A stretch of 64,000 nt of DNA from Pseudovirgaria hyperparasitica. Taxonomy: Eukaryota; Ascomycota; Dothideomycetes; Acrospermales; Acrospermaceae. Below the pieces are notes generated by a model, which was given only the letters and a program-made list of their open reading frames with translations, made no database searches and was not told the origin of the DNA. The stretch spans positions 1,210,999 through 1,274,998 of the forward strand of contig NW_022985554.1 in NCBI RefSeq assembly GCF_010093815.1, given 5' to 3'. Shown one piece after another: positions 45,588-59,018 of the stretch; the first letter of the stretch is position 1, and every line of letters begins with the position of its first letter. A program made the position numbers and the translations under genes.

Positions 45588-48121
45588 ATGCCGCGCTCGC
45601 GCCAATCGCGCCAGTCACTCTATGGGGGCTCAGGCACACCTATGAAGTAAGTGTTGTTTGCCGCACTGCAATGCGATCTGCTCACCTTCAGTCAGGATTC
45701 CTCTCAACGACGACCGACAGGAGAAAGCGAACCGTCTGAAATCACGACAGGCCCAACATGCGGACCAGATCAATCAGATCAAGGCTGCGGCCACGCCTGT
45801 TCGCAACAAGCGATTATCACTCGTAGCGGGTGGAAGCCCACACACCCCGATCGGACGAGACGACGATGACAGAACTCCTAAAGGCATGACGCCTCTTCGA
45901 AAAGTACCGATTTTGGCAGACTTCGAAGCATGGATGAAAATGGCCACAGACAACGTTCGTGGGCGCGATTGTGAGAGATCAAGAATGAGTAGGCTAACCA
46001 GGACCAGAAAATCAATGCCGCTAACTCCTGGAGCTTTGCGCTAATCGACTATTTCCATGACATGAGATTGCTGAAGGAGGGGGATGGGGTCAATTTTCAG
46101 AAAGCAAGTTGCACACTGGACGGCTGTGTCAAAATCTATACGAATCGCGTGGATAGCGTCGCAACTGAAACCGGAAAGCTGCTCAGTGGTCTAGCGGATA
46201 GCCGGGATAAAGGCCGGAAGGGCGATGACGATGGCGAAGATGGAGAAGACGGCGAGGAAGAGGAGGGCGAAGATGGCACAAAGCGAAAGAAAAAGAAGAC
46301 GCAACGATCCTCTGAAGCCACCCTCGTATCATCTTTTGCACAACTACAATTGAAGAAGATGGAGCTGGAATTTTCAGTGGATCCACTCTTCAAAAAGGTC
46401 TCTGCAGATTTCGACGAAGGCGGCGCGAAAGGTCTACTGCTCAACCATCTTGCAATCGACAAAAAAGGGCGAATCGTCTTTGACAGCAGTGACGACGCAC
46501 AAGATGCAACCGCCCAAGACACCAGATCTAGTATCGTCGAGTCGAACGAAGAAACAGTAGAGGAGACTTCTGCGCAAAACGAGAATCTCGATACCGACAT
46601 TAGTGCTCTAGGTGCGAAATATTTTCCGGATTTGTCGGAGCTGGACGATAAGGACGTCTGCCCTTCGCTCAAAAACGTGGACTTTGGAGACCCTAATGGT
46701 TCGTTGGATCTCCCTTTTCTCAAAGCCCCAGAAGACTGGCGGCAAGACGCACATAAGGAGGATGAAGGTGAAGGCGACCGGTCAGGAGTTTTCATTGATG
46801 GAGAGAACGCTCTTGGTTTCGACGACGACGATGATGATGGTGGGCTTGGGGGCTTTGACCTACCTGCGGATGTTGGTTTTGGCGAGGGTGGAGAAGCCTG
46901 GGCCAAAGAAGCTGCCCTCGAGAAACAAATGCGAGTTCATGCTGTAACGATGATGCACGGAGAAGACGATGGCGATGCCCAGATGGGTGGAACTGAGGAA
47001 AATGCTCAGTATGCCATTTCAATGGCCAGAGCTGAGGACCATGAGAATGTTTTGAACTATTTCGATCAAGCTTTGCAAAAAAATTGGGCGGGACCTGAAC
47101 TTTGGAAGATTAAACGAATAAAGGATATGACAAAGGCTACTACAACACCGGCGCCCAAGAGAAAAGAGAAAGAGCCGTTTGAGATCGATTTCCTCGCTCC
47201 TATGAGCCAATCACTAGCTGATGCTCTGTACACAAAACCGTCAACTAATGCAGCTATCTCTTTACCCAAAGCACAGTGGAAGTCGAAGACTAGGAATCTG
47301 CTTCCAGATGACAAGCATTTCAACTCGCGGCAACTGCTACAGCTGTTTCTCAAACCCAAAGCTCGCATGGGACCACGCAGAACTGGCTACGGCGGGCACA
47401 CTTCTGGCCCAAGTAACGACGTGGTCCCGGAAGGCGAAGTTGGCGAAGAGTACTGGGCTCGCAATGAAGATGCGATCCCATCAACAGAGGGTGAGAATCC
47501 TCAAGGTGATTATGACGCAAACTTCTTTCAAGATGATGGCCTTGGCTTGCCCGGTGCAGGCATTGACGAGGATGACGATGAGTTCGTTGATGCCCCGGAA
47601 ACTTTTGCGCCTCCAATCGAGGGTGGAGATGTTGCAATACCTTTAGATGCGGCATTTCCTGGGTCACAAAGCGGAGCATTCGGAGAAAATCTTATTGCAC
47701 AGAGCAGACGGTCCCGACCTGAATATGTGCAATACGCCCGAGTAGCCAAAAAGGTAGACGTACGGAGGTTGAAGGAGAACCTTTGGAGAGGGATTGGCTA
47801 TGAAGAGGTAAGCCAGCTTCTGATCACTGGATGACCATTGCTAATATCCTCCAGGTCACTGTCCCACCGACTCCTTCGAAGCAAATCGCTAAACCTATCC
47901 ACAAGTCCGAGGATGGCTCTTTCAAATTCACGGAACTTATCAACAACTTGCAAGACGTCTATCCTAAGCAGCAGATGGACGACATCTCCACATCATTCTG
48001 TTTCATATGCGTGCTTCATTTGGCTAATGAAAAAGGGCTTGAAATCACAAATGAGACCAACTTCACGGACTTGACCATACGGCGGGATCCGTCAATGGAA
48101 CTAACGGTGGGCGACGACTGA
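45588..48121 (+). CDS. BRN1: condensin complex kleisin subunit (Brn1/CAP-H)
   Basis: Exons 45588-45646, 45696-45954, 46008-47807 and 47855-48121 encode 794 residues. The N-terminal Smc2-binding segment shows RIPLNDDRQEKANRLKSR, ILADFEAWMKMATDN and KINAANSWSFALIDYFHDM. The middle is acidic and disordered with KRKKKKTQRSS and later FGDPNGSLDLPFLK. The C-terminal winged-helix region (DGSFKFTELINNLQDVYP, STSFCFICVLHLANEKGLE) binds Smc4. The protein closes the Smc2/Smc4 ring that compacts mitotic chromosomes in the nucleus. Introns are 47-53 nt. The first exon is short (59 nt) and starts at ATG 45588 (MPRSRQSRQS). Confidence 0.93.
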
Positions 48122-49418
48122 TGTTTTGGATCTAAAATGCGTCATGTATTATGCATAGGAGGCGTTGGGTAATGACGGTGGCCGGAGCATACGAGCACAA
48201 TCACGATTGGCGTTGCTTACTATTCTTGTTCATACGCAAGCGATTGTCAGCTTCAATGACATGTTGAAGTCGTGATTTGCTTCCAATCGCTTTGTGAGCG
48301 ACTGAGACAGTCGTCAGCGAAAACAGACTTCATGAGGCTGTAGTGTGCGGCTTACGCTCAGTGGTGGACTCACGGACGATACACTTCCGCCTCTCATACT
48401 ATCGTTCTACGAGTGAACCCGAGAGTCTGACCTTGATCCATTCATTCACTAGTGTTCCTTTATCACGAAGCTCATATACGATGGTCTGATGTGCTGACCT
48501 TTCTTACGCAGGGGCGATTTTCATCCCTGTCAGATCCCATGTCATAACAGCCAAACATCCGATGGATCCCGCTACAAGGGTCAAGTAATGTGCTCAGGCT
48601 ATTCTGAGCCAAGACTTTTCATCAGTTCGACACTGGTATCTTTGGCCTATATCGGTCCTTCAACAAATTTGATCTCCCAGTTGATGCTACACTTGTTTTG
48701 AGATTGAAACTATTGTGCTCTAGGTGCCAGCTTAAGAGGAGAATGACATTCCGCTATGTCTCGCACGTTTAAGGAGATAGTTGATGCCAGGGTCAATGTG
48801 CACGGATCCAATCGAATTGGCAGAACCGGCCGAAGAAAGCACCATAGAACGCCTTCGCTTACACCTTGCCTAGCTCTCGGAACCGCATGCTTGGTAAAGA
48901 TTCCAGGGGTACGTAGTGAGGTCGGCCAGCTGCACGAAATTTGACAGCCCTCGCATCTGCACAGCATATCTCGACCATTCATATTCTACAGGGATAGATA
49001 AAACGCTGGTGCATTTGGATAACTGATTTAGACCACCCATAACTGCGAGACGAACGCTGTGCCGCGCATCCCCCATAGGGACGTTGACACAGAGCCACCC
49101 AGATGCTGCATCAGCGAAGATTAGATACCATTGAGAACGCAACTTCCCTGCCCTCCAAGACCGCCTCAGAGACAAAGTGGCTGCATATCACCGCCCCGTC
49201 AGCTTCTCTGATCCTATGCCAATACAACGGATTGCTGACACCAATAGGTCATCATTTGAGGAAGGTAGGCCTCACTGAACTTCTACAGTTGGTGGAAAAT
49301 AATCATCAGGGGATTGCAAACTGCCGTATATAACATCAACTCAGTCCTAAGAGAAGAGCCTCACCATCACAGCTTCTATCCGCTAGCATTCCACTGAGCC
49401 GTAGCATCCAGATCAGTC
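48122..49418. other. intergenic region
   Basis: BRN1 3' flank and the promoter of the small secreted protein gene. Only short frames without domains. No gene is supported. Confidence 0.5.
49327..49333 (+). promoter_or_regulatory. TATA box of the small secreted protein gene
   Basis: TATATAA lies 86 nt before the ATG at 49419. A clear TATA element suggests inducible expression. Confidence 0.5.
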
Positions 49419-49937
49419 ATGTATCTCGCAACACTCGCCACCGTTACCTTCAGTGCGATCGCACTCGCCCTTCCCTCCACCCCGGTGCTCACGCAACGAG
49501 CATGCAAATCCTACGAAACAATCTCGGACCCAGGCTTCTACGCCGCGGCCTCCATCTCCTCCGCAGACTTCCCGGACGACCCAGACTACTTCGAGAATCA
49601 GATCCTCGAGTGGCAGCCCAACCCCAGCGCCGGCAAGAAGTGTACACTCTTCGGCAACTTTGAGCGCGGTTTCGCCATCCGAGCTACAGGCGACATCAAA
49701 TTGGACGTGTATAGGCGGAGTAGCAGTACCTCGAAGTCGTATATTGGCTCGTTGGCTGCGCTGCCTGTGGGTCCCGATGGCACGTTGGAGGACATCGTAA
49801 GCTCGCCAATTGCGAGCTTTCCTTGTGCGTCGGATATCGTGCTGGAGTTTCAGCTTGCGATTAGTGAGCCCGGGACATATGCGAACATTGCGTTTTCGAA
49901 CGATGCGGAGAATGGGTTTTTTATTTTGGCTTGTTAG
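49419..49937 (+). CDS. small secreted protein, But2-like
   Basis: A single exon encodes 172 residues. The first 18-20 residues (MYLATLATVTFSAIALALP) are a signal peptide. The mature part has ISDPGFYAAASISSADFP, EWQPNPSAGKKCTLFGNF and an ending FILAC, resembling fungal secreted proteins of the ubiquitin-3-binding-protein But2 C-terminal type. I place it there from memory of the pattern, not from a search. Four cysteines (near residues 29, 75, 137 and 172) suggest two disulfides. Codon GC is high compared with its flanks. No catalytic motif is seen, so a wall-associated or effector-like role is only a guess. Confidence 0.6.
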   Translation: MYLATLATVTFSAIALALPSTPVLTQRACKSYETISDPGFYAAASISSADFPDDPDYFENQILEWQPNPSAGKKCTLFGNFERGFAIRATGDIKLDVYRRSSSTSKSYIGSLAALPVGPDGTLEDIVSSPIASFPCASDIVLEFQLAISEPGTYANIAFSNDAENGFFILAC

Positions 49938-50303
49938 CTAGGTTAGGGGCTTGGGTATGGGATTCAGGGTTTTGGGATGGTATAGACGTCTGTGTTCAGC
50001 AGTAGCGAATGATTATAGACTCGTGATGGTACGCGCCCTGATTGTTATGAAGCATTTGTAAGGATATAATATGTCAATACGGAGTAAATTATATCTAGAT
50101 GGAATATAGAACAATAAGGTATAATCTTGACTAGGGCCTTCACATGCGCTGAGTAGTAGCTTCCGAGGAGGAGGATTGCTCCGGAAGCCGCCAGGCATCA
50201 ACTAAGGCACCCATCACTGACTAGAAGACAACAATGTTTCGTCACTCCCATTTAGTTCCAAGGATCCAGGATCTACGTTCGACAGTCCGCGACAGCATAC
50301 GCA
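49938..50303. other. short intergenic region with an out-of-frame ATG before STT4
   Basis: It includes an ATG at 50234 whose frame overlaps the STT4 start out of frame. Otherwise nothing is seen. Confidence 0.5.
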
Positions 50304-53300
50304 ATGCAAAGGTATGAGAACATATCTCAAGTGAGACCCTTACATGCCCGCTAATGTGTGCTCCCCAACGACAGAAGCGTCAGGCGCAATGCGCTTGAGA
50401 AGCTGGCGGCATTATCCACGAAACCGTCACCCCGAGGTTATGTCGACCTCACGAATCTCTGCAAACGATGCCCTTCCGCGGATACGAAAGTCAATGGAAA
50501 TGCAAATGCAAATGGCAATCTGAACGGCTCTGTGGGAACGGCCAGGGTTCCGATGGTGAGCTTCCTGTATGGGCATTCATGCCTAACAATGAATGCTAAT
50601 ATGACCATGGCAGAAAACCGCGGAGCTCGAAGTTATAATTGCCTTATGTAAAGCCGCACCGCTTGTGAAGTCTCTGGACTCAGCCGAGCAGCTGGCTCAT
50701 CAGCTTGGGCCATACTTGTCAGAATCATCCTCCCAAACCATCCCAAGCTCGCCAGCTCTGCGCGACATTGAACCCTCACCGTGGGAGTCGCTCACCCTCC
50801 ACCTCACAAGCGCGCTACTTTCGCTGGGAATAAATCATGAAAGCCTCAGACCGCGGATGGAGGAATGTGTGCGCCTTTATGTTGGTCAATGGGCTCAGAC
50901 TGCTAGTTCTCTCTCTGGCGGGCCACTCGATCGAGATGTTGCTTCCGAAGATGCCTCAAGTACGGAGCTGGAAACTATAATGACACTAAACCTATCTATC
51001 TTAGGGTTCCTTGACGCGGCGGCCAAGTATACAAGGTTTTGGTCTGCGCAGGAACGATTACAGCTTGTTTCTGACATCAGAAAAGCCCTTACAGAGAAAT
51101 TCATGGTTGCAACTGAAGCAGCGCAGTCAGTTGTGCGGACTTCTCGATCCCAACAAAAGCATCTGCGAGAATGGAAGAGGATTTCGAAGCACTATATCGC
51201 CAATGGCCGCCCGCTCGGGTCTATGCTCCTGCATCAAGGCTTTATGAACTTGGTTGTTTCTTCGTCAGCATTGGTCGTCTGCCCAACAGATCCGGAATTC
51301 TCAGTCCCGGTGCTTGACTATCTGCAGCAGTATCCTCAAGGTCATCCGAGTGAGCTAGATCCTGCCGAGAATGCGCTTCTTGAAGACCTTGCCAGTATTG
51401 CCATCGAAGAGATGGAGTTTGTGAACAGCGCTTCGGATTATCTACAGCAGGTCGGCTCTCCTTACCAACGGCAGATCGCATCCAAAGTAAAGGCAGACAT
51501 TTTCAAGACTTTCGTTTGCTGCATGGTATACAATGAAGAAATTTCAGACCCAGATACGCTCCTTGCCTGGCTAGAGGCTACACTTTCTGATCCAGTTCAG
51601 CTTGTTGATCATTCTTTGGCAGCAACGGCACTGAAATGCTTACCCATCATCGCCCAGGCATCTCCAGCGACTGCGGCCAATCTAAGTCGAATTCTGCCTC
51701 GCTTGATTGTGCAAGGTGGGCTAGACCTGCCTACCGCATACGTTGCCGCCGATAGCCTAAGTAGAATTCTCAAAAGACTTCCCGAGGATGCAGTCATAAC
51801 AACTTTGTACAGCCTTGGGAATGTCCTCAGTGGAACGTCTTTGCCAGATCGCAATGGTGCTGTTTCGCCACCGCAGAGCAGTCAACTTAAAGTGACCAAT
51901 ACAGGCGATAACACCGGCAGCACAATCTCTCTGTTAGCACAGGATACTGAGGAGCCATCGCTCGTTTATGCTATCGTCATTCAAACTGTCATTGGAATCG
52001 CCAAGAGCAGCAATGACGAGAAAATCATCGCTTTGGCTCTATCTATGCTTGTGCAAAAGATAGGCAAGGTGACACCTGCAGTAGATGCTCGAATTCTGAG
52101 CGAAAGCTCCGTGCTCGGAGCCTATACCGGCGCCAACGAACTCAAGAGCATCTTGAAGCTGTACTCGAAGATCGCCCATGACGCTCTCATCAACAATGAT
52201 GATGTTATTTTACACGCTGTAAGAACATGCACGATCTTCAGGAATACTTTACCACTAACAACAACTCCAGGTCATGAGTGCCCGCATTAAATTGGCTCGT
52301 GAGATCACAATCAAGTCTCCATTGTTCGAAATCCTCATTCGAAGCTTCCTTGATTCGATAATCAGTCAGGGTGACGCCCCTGGAAAGGATACAAAGCACC
52401 ATGGCAACACAGAATTCGCGGCTCAAGAGATCGCTCAGCTCCTGGAGCCGCTCGCGACCCTGGTTGCTGTCAACGCGGACGGACAGGATCACGAGCTCGA
52501 TGAAGAGATTCTCACATTGCAGCGTGACGCATGGTTCAACGTGGCAGTCCATGGTTTCCATCCAACAAGCAATCTTGTCAAAAAATACGAGAAGGAACTT
52601 CGAACCTTGGCACAGTACAGTAAGCCACTCATTTCAGAAGAGCGAGCAGACCAACTCGAAAGTGACATCGAGTTGAATACAATTCTACGTCGGGGCAAGA
52701 GCTCAGAGCATACCGATGAGCAGAAGAAAAGCCTCATCAGGCTGCTACCGCAGCAAGAGAGTGCCATAAGATCGCTCAGTTACTCCGAGGTTGTTTTCGT
52801 CAATGCCGTCTATCTGTTGGAAGATCTTCGTGCTAGCTGTGGTAATTGCACAGCCATACTAACTTACTTTTTGGACCCGAAGCTCCGAAAGGATCAAATT
52901 GGTGAATGTATGGTCGCCTTATCGAAGAGAGTGGTCAACACATACCTTTCACAGACGTTGAAGGGAGAATTCCACGCATTCTCAACGCCATACCTGGCCT
53001 ATCAACTTGCTCAGCTCTTTGCTGGGTGCTGCCATCGTATCGCCAAAGTTCGATCAGTGGCTACTGCATGTGCAGATATCATCATCAATGCTGTACCATC
53101 CACGCTTTGTCAGAAAAGTGCTCTGTTCGCACTTTTAGAAATACTGTCCATGATGTGGAGTTCGTGTCTCGAGGCCGACACAGACGAATACGAGTGGAGG
53201 TCGACTTTCTCCTCACCCTATGGCGATGTGAAAGTCGAACTCGGTGATGATTACTCGACCCGGAATAGCACACTCGCTGAGTTCCGAAAGCACGCAAGGA

Positions 53301-56300
53301 CTTGGGTTTTGAAAGTGATTGACATAGCGCCTCTCGATATCAAAGGACTGCTTCAGGTAAAAACACTCAAATCATGTATTATGGCTTCGACTGACCAAGT
53401 AGACGTATCTTTCCGAATATGATGACGATGGTGCCTATGGACACGTCTCTCTAGGACGCTCATTCGCTTTAGAGATGGGTTCTGTTGTTCCCACTACTGA
53501 TCAGCGACTGGGTAAGGACAAGCCTCCCTGGAATATTTTTATGCATTATCCTTATTACAGATTAGGTGCTATTGAATCTCACGACCTTGACATTAATCAA
53601 GCTTCGGACTTCGTTGCCCAGTACACTACGAGGCAGGAGTACCGGTTTGTAGATGGTTTGGTCGATCAGTACGAAGAAGAGTGGCTGAGGGAAGACAAGA
53701 AAGGTAAGCGCGCCAACCTGCATACGGGACCGAACCATGGCTGACCGATCCAAAGGCTTCCATCGTATCGATAAGCGTCCTACAGTGGATCGCAGTATCG
53801 ATGATGCTACAAAACTCCTCATTGATCTCGAGGTGCGGACTACTAAGAATCGGCATGTTCCCATTGCGGAGCTACGTGATATCCTGCGTAGAGCAGCAGC
53901 CCTACTGTGTCGAGTACAAACAGACCAATGTGCGATTGTACAGCATCTTGTTGGTATTCCTTTCGCTGTATTCACGAAGCAGTCGATCAAGCTTGGAATC
54001 TCTCTGTGGACAAGTGTCATCAAAGAGAATCCCAGAATGGAGTCACGTATGCTCGCGACCATTGCAGAAAACTGGGAAAGCACGATTCGAAAGAAACGTG
54101 GCATCTTCAACGATAAGTTTACGTAGGTCGTACGATCACCACCGTCAAGATGTTTGCTAACTTGGGTGTAGACAACCAGACCCTTTCTTCGTGAAGCATG
54201 ACTTCGCGCCAACTGATAAGCCTGCCCTCTTGCGTCGGCAGCAACAGGCTACCAATCTTATTGCGCCACACTTCCGGCTTATTCAATTCCTTTCAAGCCA
54301 CTTCGCTGCAAGTAGGCTATGCAGTCCGTATATCGAGAGAATATATACACGCTTGATACGCGTCAGTGTAGACGCTGTTGGACATGGACAGACATCAAGC
54401 CATCCCTTAGCGCGAGAAGTGCATCTGCATATTGTCCTGCTTGCTCTAAGGATTCTGCAGTACAACACTAGTGTGCATGATAAGCAGAGATGGAGACTGA
54501 AGGATAAGATTCTGGGCGCTGCTCTGGCTTGGTTTGCAAGTCCTTTGAAGTTGGTATCATCATTTGAAGCATCTACCGTAGTTGCTAACACATCCACAGA
54601 TGGTCCTACGGCGGTAATCGCTTGCAGATGAAAGCCGAAACCCACATACTGGGAGATATCCAAGCAGAGCTGAAGAAGAGTCCTGCAGATGTAGGCTTCA
54701 AAGTCACGACCTCCACTAGATCATTGGAAGATAAACAGAGCCTCCTACTTCAGCTACTCTCGGCCGAGCAGACAAGACTAATGGTGTGGCTGTTTCCGCT
54801 GAATTACAAGGAAAGACATCATTTCACGGACGGTAATCACCACAAGTTACCTATAGAGGTTTGTTGAGGTCGCTTGCCTATGAGATTTCGAGGTTGCTGA
54901 CGACATCAGGGTGATCTTTCGAAAATGGTGAAGGTTGCGTGGGCAGAAAATCCGGCGCTTGCCGTTCACCTTGCATCGCGATTCCAAGTTCCAGGTATAC
55001 ATCAACAAGTCAGGTGGCAGATTCTCAATTTCCCAGAGAAAGTACTCGAGGAGCCCGAAGCACTTGAAATACTGCTAGGCTCCTCACTGCCTAACGACGT
55101 GATTTTCCAATTGAAGGTAAGATCTATAGTAATCGTATACCATCTGTGCTTATGGTTGACTTTCATAGTACCTGTTGTATTGGAAGCCCATAAATCCAAT
55201 AACAGCAGTCACATACTTCATGCCGGCTTACGGCAACCATGCCTTTATAATTCAGTATGCCATGAGGACGCTGGAAAGCCATCCGGTCGACGTCACATTC
55301 TTCTATGTGCCACAAATTGTGCAAACGCTTCGATACGATGCACTAGGCTATGTCGAAAGATACATTGTCGAAGCTGGTCAATTCTCTCAGCTCTTCGCGC
55401 ATCAGATCATCTGGAACATGAAGGCCAACTCGTTCAAAGACGAAGATTCTGAGATCCCAGACCCTGTCAAACCCACTTTAGACAAAGTCATGGATCGACT
55501 CGTGTCCAGCTTCACCAAAGAGGATCGAGGATTTTACGAGCGCGAGTTCGCCTTCTTCAGCGAGGTCACGAGCATCTCCGGCAAGCTTCGACCGTATATC
55601 AAGAGGTCCAAGCCTGAGAAGAAAGAAAAAATCGAAGAAGAGCTCCGCAAAATTCAAGTCGATGTCGGCGTGTATCTGCCGTGCAACCCAGAGGGTGTTG
55701 TGATTGGTATTGATCGAAAGTCTGGTAAGCCTCTGCAGTCTCACGCCAAGGCACCTTACATGGCTACATTTCGTATGCGCAAGGATATCGTCAAAGATAA
55801 CGATGACGATGATGTGACGGGCCAAGACTCGGGAAGCCAATCTGTGGAAATGTGGAAGTCAGCCATCTTCAAGGTTGGAGACGATTGCCGACAGGATCTG
55901 CTCGCGTTGCAAATGATCTCCGCATTCAGGAGTATTTTTAACAGTGTTGGTCTCGATGCATGGGTATATCCATATCGTGTCACGGCCACAGCACCAGGCT
56001 GCGGTGTCATTGATGTGCTTCCCAATTCCATCTCTCGTGACATGCTTGGTCGCGAAGCTGTCAACGGATTGCATGACTACTTTTTGGCCAAGTATGGAGG
56101 CGAAGAGTCACCGCGCTACCAAGAAGCGCGGAACAACTTTGTCAAGAGCCACGCCGCCTACAGTGTCATTTCGTATCTGCTGCAGTTCAAGGATCGGCAC
56201 AACGGTAACTTAATGATCATGGACGCAGGCCAAATCGCACACATCGACTTCGGGTTCTGCTTCGATATTGCACCGGGTGGTATCAAGTTTGAACGAGCTC

Positions 56301-56635
56301 CGTTCAAGCTGACGACGGAAATGATTGCAGTCCTGGGCGGTAACAATCCCCCGAACCAATCGTACAGATGGTTCGAAGAGCTTTGTATCAAAGCGTTCCT
56401 TGCGTGTCGTCCGCACGCCGAACATCTGATCCATCTCGTCATCTGTATGCTGGACAGCGACCTCCCCTGCTTTAAGCCCGAAACTATTAAGCATCTTCGG
56501 GAGAGGTTTGTGCTGGAGAAGAGTGAGATGGAGGCCGCAGGGTTCATGAGGGACCTGATTCGAAAGAGTGCCGGAAGTTACACAACGAAGCAGTACGACC
56601 ACTTCCAGCTTCTAACGAACGGCATCCCGTACTAG
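50304..56635 (+). CDS. STT4: phosphatidylinositol 4-kinase III alpha (Stt4)
   Basis: Ten exons (50304-50311, 50375-50555, 50614-52218, 52271-53356, 53403-53703, 53756-54122, 54172-54549, 54600-54858, 54910-55116, 55169-56635) give 1952 residues. The long helical N-terminus begins RRNALEKLAALS. The helical PIK domain precedes the lipid kinase domain: SAIFKVGDDCRQDLLALQM, the catalytic loop FKDRHNGNLMI and the metal loop IAHIDFGFCFDIAPGG, ending in TNGIPY. The enzyme makes PI4P at the plasma membrane with Efr3 and Ypp1 for signalling and wall integrity. Introns are 46-63 nt. The first coding exon is only 8 nt; phase rules out the earlier ATG 50234, so 50304 is the start. Confidence 0.92.
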
Positions 56636-57218
56636 GAGGGGATCACACGTCAACACAACATATGTCACCTGTAGGTTTCCAGGCTGCAGCCAATGCTTAG
56701 CCAAACATGCGTACGTAGCTGTTCTTAGGCATCGTTAATACATTCCAATCAATCCAATACCTACATCTTGGTCCAGCTCTCACGCGATGCCACCTTCTCC
56801 TTGCTTTGTCGTCATCCGGCAACCGTCGGGCTCTGGATGGATGTAACTGATTGGACTTACGAGAAGCAGATGCCGAACAAGTAATGGCTGCTGAGGCGGG
56901 GATGTCGTATACGAGCTGCCGATCCCTTTGATGCGGGGAAGATCGATGCGCCATGCAGCTCTGGCGTTACCCTTCCCTCAGGGAGACTACAGTAACACCG
57001 CCGAATGCACAAACGTCACGATGCTCTGTATTTCCAAATCGAGCGTCAGATCGTGTTGATAAGACCACCGACCCCGTCCGCCATACCCCACTAAGCATTC
57101 ACTTAAAGCCCTCGCTAACTCTTTCATAGCCCTGGCGTTTGACCGGACTCTTCCCAGCAATACCTCCAAAACGAACGCCATTGACCTTCGCGCGATATCT
57201 GCTCCATCAACGGTGGAC
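56636..57218. other. intergenic region
   Basis: STT4 3' flank and promoter of the GH79 gene. No supported gene; minus-strand frames here are short. Confidence 0.5.
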
Positions 57219-59018
57219 ATGCTCGTGTCTCTCCTACTCGTCACACTGGCAAGCAGCGCCAGCTGCAGCGTCATTCTTAATACGCGTCAGTCAAACGCCA
57301 AAGTCATCGACCCTGGCGCCACACCCGACGGTGCTAGTGGACCGATCCCAGAGTCCTTTGTGGCTTACAGTATCGAATTCAGCTCGTTTCCCGAATTTGC
57401 AGGCAACTTATCAAGCCCAAACACTTTCTCAAACAACCTACTCGATAACCTGGCCCAGCTCCAAGGAACAAAACCTTACATCCGAGTTGGCGGTAACACA
57501 CAGTAAGGTCCTCCGTCGCTTCTCCATTGTAATTTCATCCTTCGTCTCCTTGCTTCTACTTCTCCCTCCAAGAATATACCCGACACAGAGAACACACTCT
57601 CCCTCCGAGCATCAATCACACAACATAACAAGCAGAACCATCATCTGACACCCTCTTCGCGCTGCCCAGAGACTACGCCCTCTACAATGCATCCCTACCC
57701 ATCGCCCTCAACGGCACAGTCATCCCTTCGCGCTCCCCAGACTACCCTTACCTCATCGACATAGGGCCATCGTACTTCGAATCGTATCTCACCCTCCCCG
57801 GCGTCAAGTTCATCCACGGCTTCAACCTTGCCAAAAACTCGACTTCGGATCATGCGCGCTTGCTCGAGTCGGTACCGCTTGTCTGCAAGGCGCTCAGCCA
57901 CGGCAATCTGCTGTACTGGCAGCTGGGCAACGAGCCGGATCTGTTCAAGACGGCATCGCAGGGCATCCTGAGGCCGCGGAGCTATGACGAGGCGGCGTAT
58001 GTGGCCGAGTGGCAGAATCTGACGACCCAGATCATGGGCGTTGTTGCCGAGGCGTGTCCCGGGCTGAGTAATGAGCAGTGGGTTGCGCCGAGTTTTGGGG
58101 GTGTGGGTAACAGCTTGAGGCAGGTGCCGACGTGGGCTGCTGGACTGAACAGCCAGGGGAAGGTGGTGTTGATTGATTCGCATAAGTGTGTTTTGTTTCA
58201 TTCCATATGTGCATTGAATGTGACTGATATGTACAAGCTATATCGGCGGCGCAACTCAGCCCGGTATCTCCCTCCGCGGCACACTCATGAATCACACCCG
58301 TACGCGCCTCTCCGTCGATGCTCAAGTCGCCGTCAAAAATTCGCTCGCGCAATACTCTCTTCCCTTCATCCTTGGCGAGACAAACTCGCTCTACAACCAA
58401 GGCGCACCCGGTCTGTCCAACTCGTTCGGTGCCGCTTTGTGGAATCTCGACTTCGCACTGTACTGTGCATCACAGGACATCAAACGCGTCCACATGCACC
58501 AAGGCACGAATTACCGTTACCAGTCGTGGCAACCCGTCACCACAGCATTAGGCACAAAGGGAACCAAAGCGCCGTACTATGGAAATGTGGCGACGGCGGC
58601 GGCGCTGGGAGATTTGAGGGGCGGGGATGTGAGAGTGAAGCATATCGCATTGGCTGCCGAGACGGATGCAGGCTATGCGGTGTATGCGAAGGGCGTGTTG
58701 AGGAGCGTGGTCATAGTCAATATGGTACCGTACAATGCGTCGAGTACTGTGACTAGGGGTAGTGAGACGTATAGTGTGAAGCTGCCGGTCGGGTGTACGA
58801 GCGACGCTGTTGTGCAGAGGTTGCTTGCTCCTGGAAGCGATGTGATTGACGGAGCGACGTTCAACGGGGTCAGTTATGATCTAGCGCTGGATGATGGGAA
58901 GCCGGTTGTTGTGGAGGGGATGAAGAGAGACGAAGGAGTGACGGTGGAGTACGATGGAGAGCTTGCGGTCGATGTGCCGTGGTCGAGCGCGGCGGTCGTC
59001 CAGCCTAGCTGTGTTTAG
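57219..59018 (+). CDS. secreted glycoside hydrolase family 79 (beta-glucuronidase type)
   Basis: Exons 57219-57502, 57670-58185 and 58238-59018 encode 526 residues. The signal peptide is MLVSLLLVTLASSASC. The (beta/alpha)8 barrel opens with YSIEFSSFPEFAG and YIRVGGNTQDYALYNAS. The acid/base Glu183 lies in QLGNEPD and the nucleophile Glu314 in LGETNSLY, the two glutamates expected of clan GH-A retaining enzymes. A beta-sandwich C-terminal domain follows. Fungal GH79 proteins trim glucuronic acid or 4-O-methyl-glucuronic acid from arabinogalactan-type glycans. The first intron is long (167 nt, pyrimidine-rich), and its acceptor was fixed by the family sequence GGNTQDY. The second intron is 52 nt. 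Several Asn-x-Ser/Thr sites fit secretion. Confidence 0.85.

Noticed and set aside
46136-46906. 256-residue minus-strand frame rich in Ser and Pro
   Set aside because: It is the antisense of the acidic Asp/Glu and Lys coding region of BRN1; codon bias explains it.
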